From: Molanna angustata
Lineage: Eukaryota; Arthropoda; Insecta; Trichoptera; Molannidae
Reading direction: 5' to 3'
NCBI GenBank assembly: GCA_963576475.1
Contig: OY754990.1
Coordinates: forward strand, 15,148,206-15,212,205
DNA: 64,000 nt
The notes below the pieces were generated by a model. That model worked only from the letters and a program-made list of their open reading frames with translations, did not search any database and was not told where the DNA came from. Positions within the stretch are counted from its first letter, which is position 1, and every line of letters begins with the position of its first letter. Both the position numbers and the translations under genes were made by a program. Of this stretch, positions 31,931 through 42,759 are shown piece after piece.

Positions 31931-32565
31931 ATGCCAAATATTAATTTAAGAAGAAAAAGATGAATTGCCTCCACTGGTGTTCGATAGAAAAATACTCAGA
32001 AAGATATTCGGACCTGTACTGGCAAACGGAGCTTGGAGAATACGGCACAATGACGAGATCTACAATGTGTGTAAAGAACCCACTGTATAAAGGTGATAAA
32101 AATAGGCTGCGATGGGCAGTACACGTTATGCCAAATATTAATTTAAGAAGAAAATGATGAATTGTCTCTACTGGTGTTCGATAGAAAAATACTCAGAAAG
32201 ATATTCGGACCTGTGCAGGTAAACGGAGATTGGAGAATATGACACAACGAAGAGATCTACAATATGTATTATGAGCCCACCGTAATAAAGGTGACAAAAT
32301 GGGGAGGCTGCGATGGGCAAGACACGTGGAAAGAATGGGGGACGAAAGAGTGCCAAAGAAGATCCTGCACACAAAGCCCCAAGGTAGACGAAGCGTTGGT
32401 AGACCCAAGCTCCGATGACTGAATGGCGTGCAGCGGGATGTTGAGGTTGTTGGTGTAAGGGACTGGAGGGGTGCATGTCAGGATAGAGGGAGATGGCGAG
32501 AAATGCTGGAGGAGGCCAAGCCTCGCAACAGGCTGCGTAGCCACTGATTATGATGATGATTGATT
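31931..32565 (+). pseudogene. Tandemly duplicated LINE ORF2 C-terminus
   Basis: A block beginning ATGCCAAATATTAATTTAAG and continuing CTGGTGTTCGATAGAAAAAT occurs at 31931 and again at 32129, an offset of about 198 bp. The second copy continues to the ORF2 end: L-R-W-A-R-H-V-E-R-M-G-D-E-R-V-P-K-K-I-L, G-R-P-K-L-R, then W-R-E-M-L-E-E-A-K, with frame breaks. A TGATGATGATT tail closes it at 32551-32561. The C-terminal pattern resembles 772-921. Confidence 0.65.
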
Positions 32566-32639
32566 TAAATCGCACCCAATACCAAGAATTTATTTATTTT
32601 ATTTCATTCTAGGAACAGATAGTTATATATAATTTGTAG

Positions 32640-33000
32640 GAAAACTATGTGTGTGTCGCTGGTTTTACGCAGTGGCAGGAAGATGGAGAAAAGAGGATAA
32701 TTTGCCTACCCTTACACCTCACAGAATATCACAACACTAAACTTGAATTTGAATGGCGATGACAAAGATTTGAATGATTTGTTTGTTGAGAGTCCGAACA
32801 TAAAGGTCTTGATGATAACTGACTTTTGTAGGCAAATGTTGTAGGTATGAAGGGAGGTAGGTAGGATAAAGAGTAACAAATATTGAATCTCAAATATTAA
32901 TGTATCACAATACATACCTACCCATGTGCATATATACTAGAATTATGGGAATATCGTTCGATAGAACATTATTATAGCGAACAAACATAACACAATATAT
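32640..33000 (+). repeat. Dispersed repeat G, copy 2
   Basis: Shares CGCTGGTTTTACGCAGTGGC, GGCGATGACAAAGATTTG, GAGAGTCCGAACATAAA and GAATATCGTTCGATA with 14560-15110. It lacks the MITE present in copy 1. Confidence 0.6.
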
Positions 33001-34299
33001 GATATAGGTACAGATCCATTAAAGCTTTTGTACAATCCAATAAGAAGCTATGTAAACAAACTAACAAACTTCTATTGAAAAGGAAGGGAGAAGGAATAGG
33101 GACCTAGAAATAACCTCTAATTTACGCCTTACATCAACAACAGCCTCACACGACTTGCGATAAACACAATTAAAAAAATTGTCTCCAAACCAATGGGATC
33201 TTGAAGAGTTCCATGGACAGCAACGAAAATCTCCACTAAAACATAGACAAATAAATTTCGTGGCAAAACTTCTACAGGGTATGAGTTTTATCATTATTTG
33301 GTCCACGTATTAATTAAACAGCCAAGAGATAATGAAGACAATGTTGAATCAGTGATGGTAGATTTTTCAATTTCTCTCTCTTGTGATGAATTGGTGGTCC
33401 AAAAGTCGGAAACATTCCGCAGAGATCAAAGCCGATTCAGCAAATCAACAAAAGAACATGAAGAATACTTGCAGTTTGAAAAACAAAAGGCAAAATAACT
33501 TCAGCAATGAGTTTCACCGCAAATTTTGAATGTTGAGCCTATTTATGTAAGCTGGTGTGTGAGAAAACACGCATGAAAAGCGATTTCATTTAATAAGACA
33601 AGACACGCCTGTCGCTGGCAACCCCACATTGTGGGATATTCCGTGAACGAATAAATGAATATAAGAATATAAACTATCTAACGATCGTTGAAGATGAACG
33701 CCATACGAAAAAAACAGAACTCTGAAATCTTCTCGATTCGGCGGAACGGCGGGCGCAGCGTCATCGCCTACCACAATAAATCATGGGGCAGTGAATAGAG
33801 CGACAAACAACAACACGACCCTTATATTCTCAATCATCCAAAATGAACATGTTTCAAAACCTTGTTTACACGGTCCTCCCAGAATAATTCACAGCGTAAA
33901 TTACGCATGTGCAAATTTGCCACTTTGTCCCAGCGAAATAATTCGGGCGAGAGAACACAAAGGAAAAAACAATACACAACGAATTGTATAATACACACAC
34001 AAATACATAAAGGACAATACAATACACAGATATACTTATAAAAAAAAAAACAAATCGTCGCATAATAGAAAATACGCCAGACACAATCACATTGTAAACC
34101 ACGCTAATGGCACCCACACACACATACACAATACAAGTTACTCCACACGCTAAACAAACTGAGAACGGGATATCGGTACGGAAAACAGAACAGTGTTCTC
34201 AGTTATCCATTCTACTATGTACATCATTTGAGGGAAAAAAAACTACGATAACGTGTTGTTTAACGAGTTGTAAACACACCCCATACTTTTAAATAATCT
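33001..34299. other. Unique-looking non-coding segment with a 66-codon frame
   Basis: A short plus frame at 33298-33498 has a charged end (Q-S-R-F-S-K-S-T-K-E-H-E-E-Y-L-Q-F-E-K-Q-K-A-K) and begins at TTG, not ATG. I see no domain and do not call it a gene. Bases 33690-33990 include GC-rich, non-repetitive sequence. Confidence 0.3.
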
Positions 34300-34319
34300 T
34301 CGCCCGGGAGAAAATCGAT

Positions 34320-34480
34320 ATGCGGTCCTTCGAGCCGGACGAAACGATACTTTGAGCCGACAGAATATGTAGCGCGGAAATGAAATGAAATGATAATTTG
34401 AGATGGACAAAGTCTTTCGAGCCGGACTAAAACAGTCCTTCGAGCCGGTCGAATACGGTCCTTCGAGCCGGATGACGTAA
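34320..34480 (+). repeat. CCTTCGAGCCGG motif cluster 1
   Basis: Five imperfect copies of the word GTCCTTCGAGCCGGA lie within 160 bp (near 34326, 34350, 34413, 34437, 34460). The same word recurs near 38890-38980. I recall similar words in leader regions of BEL/Pao-type LTR elements, but no gag or pol lies beside this cluster. Confidence 0.55.
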
Positions 34481-35949
34481 AGATATCGAAACAGTTATAT
34501 TTGATTACAAGAACTAAAAATTGATCTAAATAATGATGACATCAACCTTATTTTTAAATATGCCAGAAAACTATTTATTTCATCCCTCATTTTTTTAATT
34601 ATAAAGTTTTAGATGTCAATTTTGTTAAGTACTACATAAATACTGTTTTTTTAAATTATAAAAAAATACTATGGTTATACAGTATCGGTTGACTAGGCTT
34701 TTATCAACTGGTCTAGTTAGACTTAGCCGAAACGGTTATCCTAATACAGGGAAAAAATATACGTTTAAAATAAAAAAATATACGATTAAATTCACGATAA
34801 CAAAGAAATACAAACAACATTAACTAGAGCACTTTTCAAGAATAAACAATAACGATGCGTAGGTCAATTTACGAAAGCGGAAGTCGAGTATGTAGAGCGA
34901 AGTCGAGAGTACCAGGTTGAGAATAACGAAGTGTTTTTTTATGCTGTGTGTTTTGTTTATATACTCTTTTGACGATGTTTTAGAAAGTGACAGGGTGATC
35001 GACCCTTCCGGTTGCTGGGGAGTTTTAAGGGTAGATTTCTATTAATATTTTTTTTATTGTTGTAAGTGAAACAATCAACGGTCGTGGCGAGTTCACCGAC
35101 CTCCACTAATGAGATTTTAATTTATTTGTTTGTGAAGGCGAATTCTTGCCACACTAGTATATTGGAGTTCTACACCATAAATACTATCAGGGGGGCTACT
35201 CATGACACGTTCTTAATACGTGTTAATATAGCCTTACCTAATCTTAAAAATGTATATATAAACATTGAATTATATGTAATACGTACAGTACATATAAATC
35301 AATGTATATAAATCAATATTCGGTCATTATCTAGACTTAATTTTTCTCTACAATTGATCATAAAAAATTGTTTAGATCAACGTTTAGTATGAAATTGTCA
35401 TTCATCTTTGTATTAATTAATATTATTATTCAATTAATTTTAACCTCAAAGATTGCTTAAGTCTGATGCTGATCTCAATATTATCTTTATCTACTTTATG
35501 AATAGTCCTGCAGCATTGACAATATGATAAATTAATATTACTACGCAAATATTGTACCAATCGAAAAGTTTCTCTGTCAAAATATAAAATGAAAAAATCA
35601 ACGTAGGAGAGGACTAAAAATAATGCGCACTATTTCATTCAATCTATCCAATCGTGATATTATTTAATAATTTAGTAAATGTTCAGCTCATAACGAAGTT
35701 AGAAGGATACGAACGTCCGCCATGATGGTCAAAATTAGATAAAGCTGACGTAGAGCGCAGAAGATAATGAACAGAGATAGACTGCACTATGGAAATACTA
35801 ATGGAAACAAAAAGCAAAGAAGTGGGTTGTTACAAAGACTAAACTCTCCACACTGACAATGCCTGAATGCATTTTTATGTGGGGCGTTTCAGTTCAAAAG
35901 CACTTTAAACAATAACAAAAAAACTCATCTTTCGTGAGAGTATTTTCAA
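34481..35949. other. Non-coding stretch
   Basis: AT-rich; no gene seen. Near 35840 a CTAAACTCTCCACACTGAC word resembles the end of the CTCTCCACAC family. Confidence 0.4.
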
Positions 35950-35965
35950 ATGTAGAAACAATTTG

Positions 35966-36354
35966 GATAGAAACAATTTCTGTAATAGAACGATGTATGG
36001 CAGGGTCAGAAATGAGGACATAAGGAAAGAATGTAGGATAAAGAAAGATGTTATTAATAGAATGAAAGTGAACACATTGAGATGGTTTGGCCACATGGGG
36101 AGAATGAATCAGGAACGCCTGACGAAGAAAATATACATTGCGGACAGGAATGGAATGAGAGGTCGGGGCCGCCCAAGGAAGGGATGGCACGTCCATGTGA
36201 ACGGTATTTTGAAAGACGGAAATGTTAGAAGCGTGAAAAACAGACGAACATGTATAAGACGATGTATGAATGTTGACGAGGCGATGAAGTGGCGTTCGGT
36301 TCTCTCTGCCTACCCCGTGAGGGACATGGCGTGATGGTATGTATGTATGTATGT
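35966..36354 (+). mobile_element. LINE-A, 5'-truncated, 16-bp target duplication
   Basis: ATGTAGAAACAATTTG flanks both sides (35950-35965 and 36355-36370). The open frame 35963-36334 encodes the ORF2 C-terminus: R-W-F-G-H-M-G-R-M-N-Q-E-R-L-T-K-K-I, G-R-G-R-P-R-K-G-W, then W-R-S-V-L-S-A-Y-P-V-R-D-M-A and stop. The tail is a (GTAT)n run at 36337-36354. The intact frame and perfect duplication suggest a recent insertion. The clade is uncertain within RTE/Jockey-like LINEs. Confidence 0.85.
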
Positions 36355-36478
36355 ATGTAGAAACAATTTGACAATGCCTGTTGGATTTATTGTGAGTCAT
36401 GTTGGCAACTTAGAATTCCTTTCCACTTCGCTCCAAACCTTTTTCATCTTCCTTGATGCTGCTGTCTTCTACTATGTT

Positions 36479-37146
36479 ACATACATACATACCATCACGC
36501 CATGTCCCTTACGGGGTAGGCAGAGAGAACCGAACGGCATATCTTTCTATCCTGGCACACATTCATCGCCTCGTCAACATTCATGCATCGTCTCATACAT
36601 GTTCGTCTATTGTACATGCTTCTAACATTTCCGTCTTTCAGAATATCGTTCACATGGTCGTGCCATCCCTTTCTTGGGCGGCCCCGGCCTCTCAATCCAG
36701 TCCTATCCGCATTGTATATTTTCTTCGTCAGGCGTTCCTCATTTATTCTACCCATGTGGCCAAACCATCTCAGTGTGTTCACTTTCATTCTATTAATGAT
36801 ATCTTTCTTCATCTTACATTCTTATGTTCTCATTTCTTACCCTGTCATACATCGTTCTATTGCAGATTCTTCTTAGCGATCTCATTTCAACAGCATTTAT
36901 TCTGCTTTCGTGCGACTTCTGCCATGTCCAGGTTTCACTTGCATACGTCAAGGTTGGCACTACGATGGCGTTATGAATGGCAACTTTGGCAACCTTTGAT
37001 ATGTTGCGATCATTCATAACTGGTCTCAGTGCTCCATTCACTCTGTTTCCTGCCATAACTCTTCTTTCGATATCCTTATCAGGTCGTCCATTCCGTTGAA
37101 ACATGCTTCCCAGATATACATACTCGTCGACTTTTTCTATTTTCTA
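36479..37146 (-). mobile_element. LINE-A, 5'-truncated, 12-bp target duplication
   Basis: TTCTACTATGTT flanks the copy at 36467-36478 and 37147-37158. The minus strand encodes the same C-terminus as 35966-36354 plus about 90 upstream codons (L-T-Y-A-S-E-T-W-T-W-Q-K, then M-R-S-L-R-R-I-C-N-R-T-M-Y-D-R-V) with one frameshift near 36813. The tail is CATACATACATACC in reverse at 36480. The copy lies head-to-head with the one at 35966. Confidence 0.85.
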
Positions 37147-37158
37147 TTCTACTATGTT

Positions 37159-37780
37159 TACTTTTTCTATTCTTGAATTAATGAATAATACGTAATTAAA
37201 GTATATTTTTTTAATTTAATTGTATTTGTGTTTATTTTTCTATGCTACCTTATGATCATTTTGTGAAATCCATTTGGTGGCTTCTGTATCATGCCCACAG
37301 CCATCTTTATATTTGTATATTTTTTGTAATATAATAATAATACATAAAAAAGGTACTGCGGAAATATGATCAAGTTGCAATAGTTATTAATTTTTTTTTA
37401 TAAAAGGTATAGCTTAAAAAAGGTAATAAGTTTGATTTGTTTTTTAGTGTGAGATAACGCAAATATATTCTCTGCCATCTCGAAACTGGCTCAGCCTAGT
37501 AAGGTAGTTTGTAGCAAAACAAAACATGTTATATAATATTATAAAACAATTCAAATAAAAAAAAACATTAAAAAAGTATGCCATTTTTTCTGTAATGTCA
37601 ACTTCTCAAACAGTAACACACTTTTTGATGTATTCACTACTAATAACTTACTGCTACAATTTTTTTAAAGACATATAGATGCATAAACTTGTGTGTTGTT
37701 AATATTTCTAAGAAGAGTTGCCAACTATTGGTCGAGAACTGTTTGAATGCTGCTGACACGAAGAAGAAGAAGAGGAAGAG
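37159..37780. other. AT-rich stretch without gene
   Basis: No feature recognised. Confidence 0.4.
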
Positions 37781-37790
37781 TATGTAATAT

Positions 37791-38173
37791 AACGATATAT
37801 GATAGAATAAAAAAATGAGGACATAAGGAACGAATGCAAGATGAAGAAGAGTATTATAAGTATAATGAAAGTGAATTCCTTGAGGTGGTTTGGACATATT
37901 GAAAGAATGAACGATGAACGACTGACCAAAAAAATATACATGGGTGTAAGAGATGGAGTGAATAGCAGGGGCCGCCCTAGAAAGGGATGGCATAACAATG
38001 TGAATGATATTTTGAAAGAAGGAAATATAAGAAGCTTGAATAATCGACGAGCATGTATGAGACGATGCATGGATGTAAAGGAAGCCATGAATGTGTGCAA
38101 AAATAGAGGAGTACCTATGGCGCTCGGTTCTCTCTGCTTATCCTGTAAGGGATATGGCGTGATGGTATGTATG
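37791..38173 (+). mobile_element. LINE-A relative, 10-bp target duplication
   Basis: TATGTAATAT flanks the copy at 37781-37790 and 38174-38183. The frame 37841-38162 gives L-R-W-F-G-H-I-E-R-M-N-D-E-R-L-T-K-K-I and R-G-R-P-R-K-G-W-H-N-N-V-N-D-I-L. It is clearly LINE-A-like but more diverged than neighbouring copies, so it is a separate subfamily or an older insertion. Confidence 0.8.
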
Positions 38174-38183
38174 TATGTAATAT

Positions 38184-38700
38184 TTTTAATTAGTACACTT
38201 ATGTACTTTTCTTTTTTTGATATTTTATATCATAGTAGTAACATATATAATCCATCTGCCATCCCTTTTTCTTCCATTTATTTTCAATAATTGTTAATAA
38301 TGTATTTATTTATTTTTTGTTGTAATGTATTTATGTGATTCTTTAATGATAATTTTCTATGGACAAAAGAGATCGGTCTATTTTTTGTATATTTCAAAAT
38401 ATTTTGTTTTTTTTTGTTGTATATTTTATAAGACTTTATAATACTAATTTGTTCCTCCAGTAACTAAAAATATATATACTTTTGAGAAATTGTGTTAATA
38501 AGTGTTGATTATAAATTCATTATTCTATAGAAGCGAAAAGCGCACAAAAACTTAATTTTATTTTTCGACAATATATACGTTACGTCTTTTGCTTTTAATT
38601 TTTATTTGCTTTGTCATAGTTTAAGTAAGGAACGTGATATGTCATAGAAACAAATGCATCACGACAAAACGCATAGTATGCACTCTCGATGATTTAGTAA
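38184..38700. other. AT-rich stretch without gene
   Basis: No feature recognised. Confidence 0.4.
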
Positions 38701-38884
38701 AATTGCAAATTCGTAACTCTCCACTATTCCATAGTGGTGGAGGTTAAAACGCCCATGGGTAACGCGATTACATTCAGATACTACCATAATAATCGAATCA
38801 TTTTGGAGATCGGAGGCATCCGCCGGCAGGCAAAATCCAATTCCGCAAGGAATATTGACGAAACGCTGTCTCTAATGATAGCAC

Positions 38885-38990
38885 GCGGCGGTCCATCGAG
38901 CCGGATATAATTTATTTTGGTCCTTCGAGCCGGACGATGTTGGTGGGGATACAGTATTTAGTGGTCTTTCGAGCCGGAAAACACGGTAAG
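38885..38990 (+). repeat. CCTTCGAGCCGG motif cluster 2
   Basis: Three copies of GGTCCATCGAGCCGGA or GGTCCTTCGAGCCGGA near 38890, 38920 and 38962. The preceding 38740-38880 is GC-richer unique-looking sequence. Confidence 0.55.
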
Positions 38991-39047
38991 GCTTTCAATA
39001 GTGCATCAGTAGAAACGCGGATATTCAGCGTGTATTATGGCAAATAC

Positions 39048-40179
39048 CATATCATACCATCACGCCATTTCCCTATTTGGGGTAGGCAGAGAGAACCGAA
39101 CGCCAGACTCCTCTCTCTTGACACACATTCCTCGCTTCATTCACGTCCATATATCGTCTCATACACGCTCTTCTATTATTCTTACTTCTAACATCTTCTT
39201 CTTCTTCTTTCTCAGCCATCTCTCCACTGCTGGATGTAGGCCTCTTCTAATAGCTTCCACTCGTCTTTTTTCTGGGCTTTTCGAACCCATCCGCTTCCAG
39301 CGACAGGGACAATATCATCGGCCCACCTTTTCTGGGGCCGGCCTATTCCCCTTTTCATATCCCATGGTCTCCAATTTAGAATTCTGGGTGCCCATCTGTC
39401 CGTACCCTGTCTGGCAACATGACCTGCCCATTGCCATTTAAGTTTTGCAACTCGATCCATGACATCAACAACTTTTGTCTGGCGTCTGATTTCTTCATTT
39501 CTAATTTTGTCTCTTAGACTTACGCCTATCATTTGCCTTTCCATGGATCTCTGAGTGCATTTTAGCTTATGTATGGTCCTCGCAGTTAGCGTGATAGTTT
39601 CCAGACCATACGTAAGCACAGGCAGGATACATGTTTCAAAAACTTTTCTTTTCAGACATGTGGGAATATCTCTGTTTTTTAGGACATGTTTAAGTTTTCC
39701 AAAGGCTGCCCAACCTAGTCCGATCCTTCTGGGTATTTCTGCTGTCTGGTTATCCTTTCCTAATTTTATCTTGTGTCCAAGGTATATATATTCTTCAACA
39801 GCTTCAATTATTTTACTATCAATTGTGATAGTGCTGTTAGATGATGGACTCATGATTTTCGTTTTGTTGATATTTATTTCCAGGCCGACCATTAGGGAAG
39901 CATCGTGGAGTTCTTTTATCATAACATGAAGTTCTTCCAGATCATCACTTATAAGCACTATGTCATCTGCAAAACGGAGGTGGTTTAAGTTTGTTCCATT
40001 TATTTTTATTACTTCTAACATCACCATCTTTCAAAATCCCATTTATGTGATCGTGCCAACTTTTTCTTGGCCGACCTCTACTTTTCGTTCCTCTTTTATC
40101 AGCCTTGTACACTTTTTTTGTCAGACGGTCATCACTCATTATTTCTATGTAGCCGAACCACCTAAGGGCATTTATTTAT
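39048..40179 (-). mobile_element. LINE-A copy interrupted by an RTE element
   Basis: TTATGGCAAATAC flanks the whole unit (39035-39047 and 40180-40192). LINE-A sequence occupies 39048-39195 (3' end) and 40009-40179, where the minus strand reads L-R-W-F-G-Y-I, R-L-T-K-K-V-Y and R-G-R-P-R-K-S-W. The interior belongs to a second insertion. Confidence 0.85.
39196..40008 (-). mobile_element. RTE-type LINE, 5'-truncated, nested
   Basis: TTACTTCTAACATC flanks it (39182-39195 and 40009-40022). The minus frame from 40008 to 39212 encodes the second half of RT and the C-terminus: R-F-A-D-D-I-V-L, then E-Y-I-Y-L-G-H-K-I, then L-T-Y-G-L-E-T, then W-A-G-H-V-A-R, then G-R-P-Q-K-R-W-A-D-D, ending E-E-A-Y-I-Q-Q-W-R-D-G. 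This matches the endonuclease-reverse transcriptase family of RTE elements known from butterflies. The sense tail is (GAA)n at 39196-39208. The frame is fully open, so the copy is young. The ATG at 40027 belongs to the host LINE. Confidence 0.9.
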
Positions 40180-40324
40180 TTATGGCAAATACACTTCAAT
40201 GATTACTTATATAATGTTCATTTACGACAAAAACTTGTGTTGAATAAGATGCTGACGTCATTCTTCGCCTACTAGATGAGAATTTGTCTAATATGATAGT
40301 AATGCTGAATTTTTTTTTTTTTTT

Positions 40325-40535
40325 TTTTCTCTCTCTCTCTCTTCCTTAGCTTGTATCCCACATGGTGGTGGGGTCAGCTCTCCTCACTGCGCTCCTCCAC
40401 TTCGCCCTATCCTGAACATCGTCCTCAGAGACATCACATTCCTGCATGTTCTCAGCTACCAGGTCTTTCCATCGTTTTTTGGGACGCCCTCTGGATCTTT
40501 TGCCAGACACTCGATGGTCCAGTGCAGTGTATTTT
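40325..40535 (-). pseudogene. LINE ORF2 C-terminal fragment
   Basis: The minus strand reads S-R-G-R-P-K-K-R-W-K-D-L-V, then A-K-W-R-S-A-V-R-R-A-D-P, a LINE ending distinct from the LINE-A and RTE copies nearby. The sense-strand tail is (GA)n, seen here as the TC run at 40330-40343 after a T run. Confidence 0.65.
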
Positions 40536-40569
40536 TTTTATTTTTTCTAATATGATAAAAAAATAACGA

Positions 40570-40625
40570 TTTTAAATCGAATATTTTTATTTTAATATTG
40601 CATATACGCAAACATTGGACGATCG
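40570..40625 (+). repeat. Foldback-family end fragment
   Basis: CGAATATTTTTATTTTAAT, then GCATATACGCAAACATTGGA, match the left end of the foldback unit (compare 44900 and 14136). It stops abruptly, followed by an unrelated T-rich tail. Confidence 0.6.
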
Positions 40626-40654
40626 TGCAACTTTTAAAACACTGTTAAAAGATT

Positions 40655-41570
40655 TATTTATTTTATTTATTTAATTATATTTACGGCTTGAAAGCCTATT
40701 TACAGTACATAACACCATATTATTAACAGTACATAACACCAGTTATAAATACAACAATAACATAAGTACCTACAACACATTAAGTTCAGCAATACATTAT
40801 ATCAGTTAAGAAACATCAATAAAGATAACAATAACATATTGTAAATCAGAAAGAAATCAAATTTAAAATTCGGCGATACATAATATCTGTTATGAAATAT
40901 AATGTTAAAAATTGAACAGTACACAACACAGTTATAAATACAATAATAACATAAGTATAACACATTAAGTTCAGCAATACATTATATCAGTTAAGAAACA
41001 TCAATAAAGATAACAATAACATATTGTAAATCAGAAAGAAATCAAATTTAAAATTCGGCGATACATAATATCTGTTATGAAATATAATGTTAAAAATTGA
41101 ACAGTACACAACACAGTTATAAATACAATAATAACATAAGTATAACACATTAAGTTCAGCAATACATTATATCAGTTAAGAAATATTAATAAAGACAAAA
41201 TACAAAAACAAAATAAATCCCAAACATAACGATTACTATGATAAGTCATGAGTTAAGAGAAAGAAAATGTACTATTTTTGATTTGAAAGTAGAAAAATCG
41301 TCGGCAAAAACATCGGAGTGACTCCCCACAATGTTACCAAGTCTGTGTAGCCTTGGTATTGGGGAGTGGTAGACATAATTATTCAGAGAATGGCTCTCAC
41401 GAAACATAACACACTGTCTAGTGGTTTTAGCCGGAACATTTAAGTTTATGAGTTTAAGGAGTTCGGGACAGTCTATTGCATAGTTCAATATTTTGTGTAA
41501 GAAGGAAAGGTCAAAAAGATAAGAGAGATTCACAGTTTGATGCGTATATGTTTTTAATCTCTAGCTGTTT
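40655..41570 (-). pseudogene. LINE-D-like C-terminus with tandem 3' UTR
   Basis: The minus frame 41246-41533 reads S-F-L-H-K-I-L-N-Y-A-I-D-C-P-E-L-L, matching the LINE-D block at about 26060 (S-L-L-H-K-I-L-N-G-A-I-D). The 3' UTR at 40655-41245 holds a 185-bp direct repeat and ends with TTATTTATTTTATTTATTT in reverse. The copy is 5'-truncated. Confidence 0.7.
40690..41195. repeat. 185-bp tandem repeat in LINE 3' UTR
   Basis: The word TTCAGCAATACATTATATCA starts at 40785, 40970 and 41155, an exact 185-bp spacing over about 2.6 copies. The copies are nearly identical. Confidence 0.85.
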
Positions 41571-42759
41571 ATTCGTGCATTAATTATATGTTTGAATTTA
41601 TACGCCGTCAAGTTGTATGCATAAAATATAATAGGTACAAATGACAATGGCCACGGTTTAAGCCTCATCTTGCCAGTTATATTTTTCCGTCGGGTATGAT
41701 TGTTGGGTCGCCTATAGAAAAACTCTAGATGAAGCTGCTTGTGATGAGCGCCAGGACGACTTGGCGCAGAAAAACAGCATTGGACAACTAAAAGTATGGA
41801 AACTTGAAATGAAATCTAAAGTAATAAAGCAATTAAAATGTTAGTGTATGTGTGTGTGTATGTGTGTGTGTGTGTGTTTGTCTCACGCCTTCTGAAAAAC
41901 CAAGAGCATCTAAAAATCTAATTTAAGTGCGAACATGTACCAGTATACCTGATGCAGTGTCACGCTAAAAAGAATGCGATAAAAATGCTGAATTTTAAAA
42001 ATATTTAAATAATTATTTTTTTCATACAAAATTTTCCAAGTCATATCTGTCAAAAAAGTGTACATTTTGCACGCAAATATCTGTTAGTTTAAAAGTTAGA
42101 AGTAGGTATTTACACAAAAAAAATATATTTTGAAGTATAACTTAGCGTTTAAGTGAAAAACATGGTGAATATTTGGTATAATTATAATGTTTAACTTATT
42201 TTTAAAGTAAGCCTTTTGTACATAAACGCCGCCATTTTAATATCTTTTCATACAATATTTCATTTTCCCACCGAATGAATATGTTCTTGAAAATAATAAA
42301 CCTTTGAAATAAATGTAATTATGAAATAATAAAATGAAACACAAGACATTACGGCAAGTTTTAAGACATATATTGTAAAAATGTGTTATTTATTAGTAAA
42401 GATATAGGCATAATAAAATTGCATAATTTGTAAATAATATTTGATTTTTCTGACAATTTTCATTTTTATGGCATCGAACAAACCAATGTAGGTACCTACA
42501 TATTCAAAAAATGTATCCGAACCATTCGATATTACTTATGTGTTCGAATCGTTTCCATGGCTACAGAAAGAATGTGATATTCAAATAAAATTTGTTAGGA
42601 ATCGAATTTATTTAGAAGTTTGTTGTAGGTAGGTACCTACCTAATACTATTTACTTACAAATCAACAATAATATACCTATACTGATTTCCTATAGGAAAA
42701 TTATTTTATTTATTTATTTATCAACCGTTTGTCCGATTATAATGAAACTTTGGTGAATT
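41571..42759. other. AT-rich stretch with (GT)n
   Basis: No gene is visible. A (GT)n microsatellite lies at 41843-41878 and GTAGGTAGGTACCTACCTA at 42626-42644. Confidence 0.45.

Noticed and set aside
33298..33498. Possible small host exon with charged C-terminus
   Set aside because: Begins at TTG, has no domain, and no splice or neighbouring exon evidence is convincing.
35894..36400. 168-codon reverse frame over the LINE-A copy at 35966
   Set aside because: The plus strand carries the conserved LINE residues; the reverse reading is a shadow.
39555..39929. Plus-strand 124-codon frame
   Set aside because: It is antisense to the RTE reverse transcriptase frame, which holds the F-A-D-D motif.
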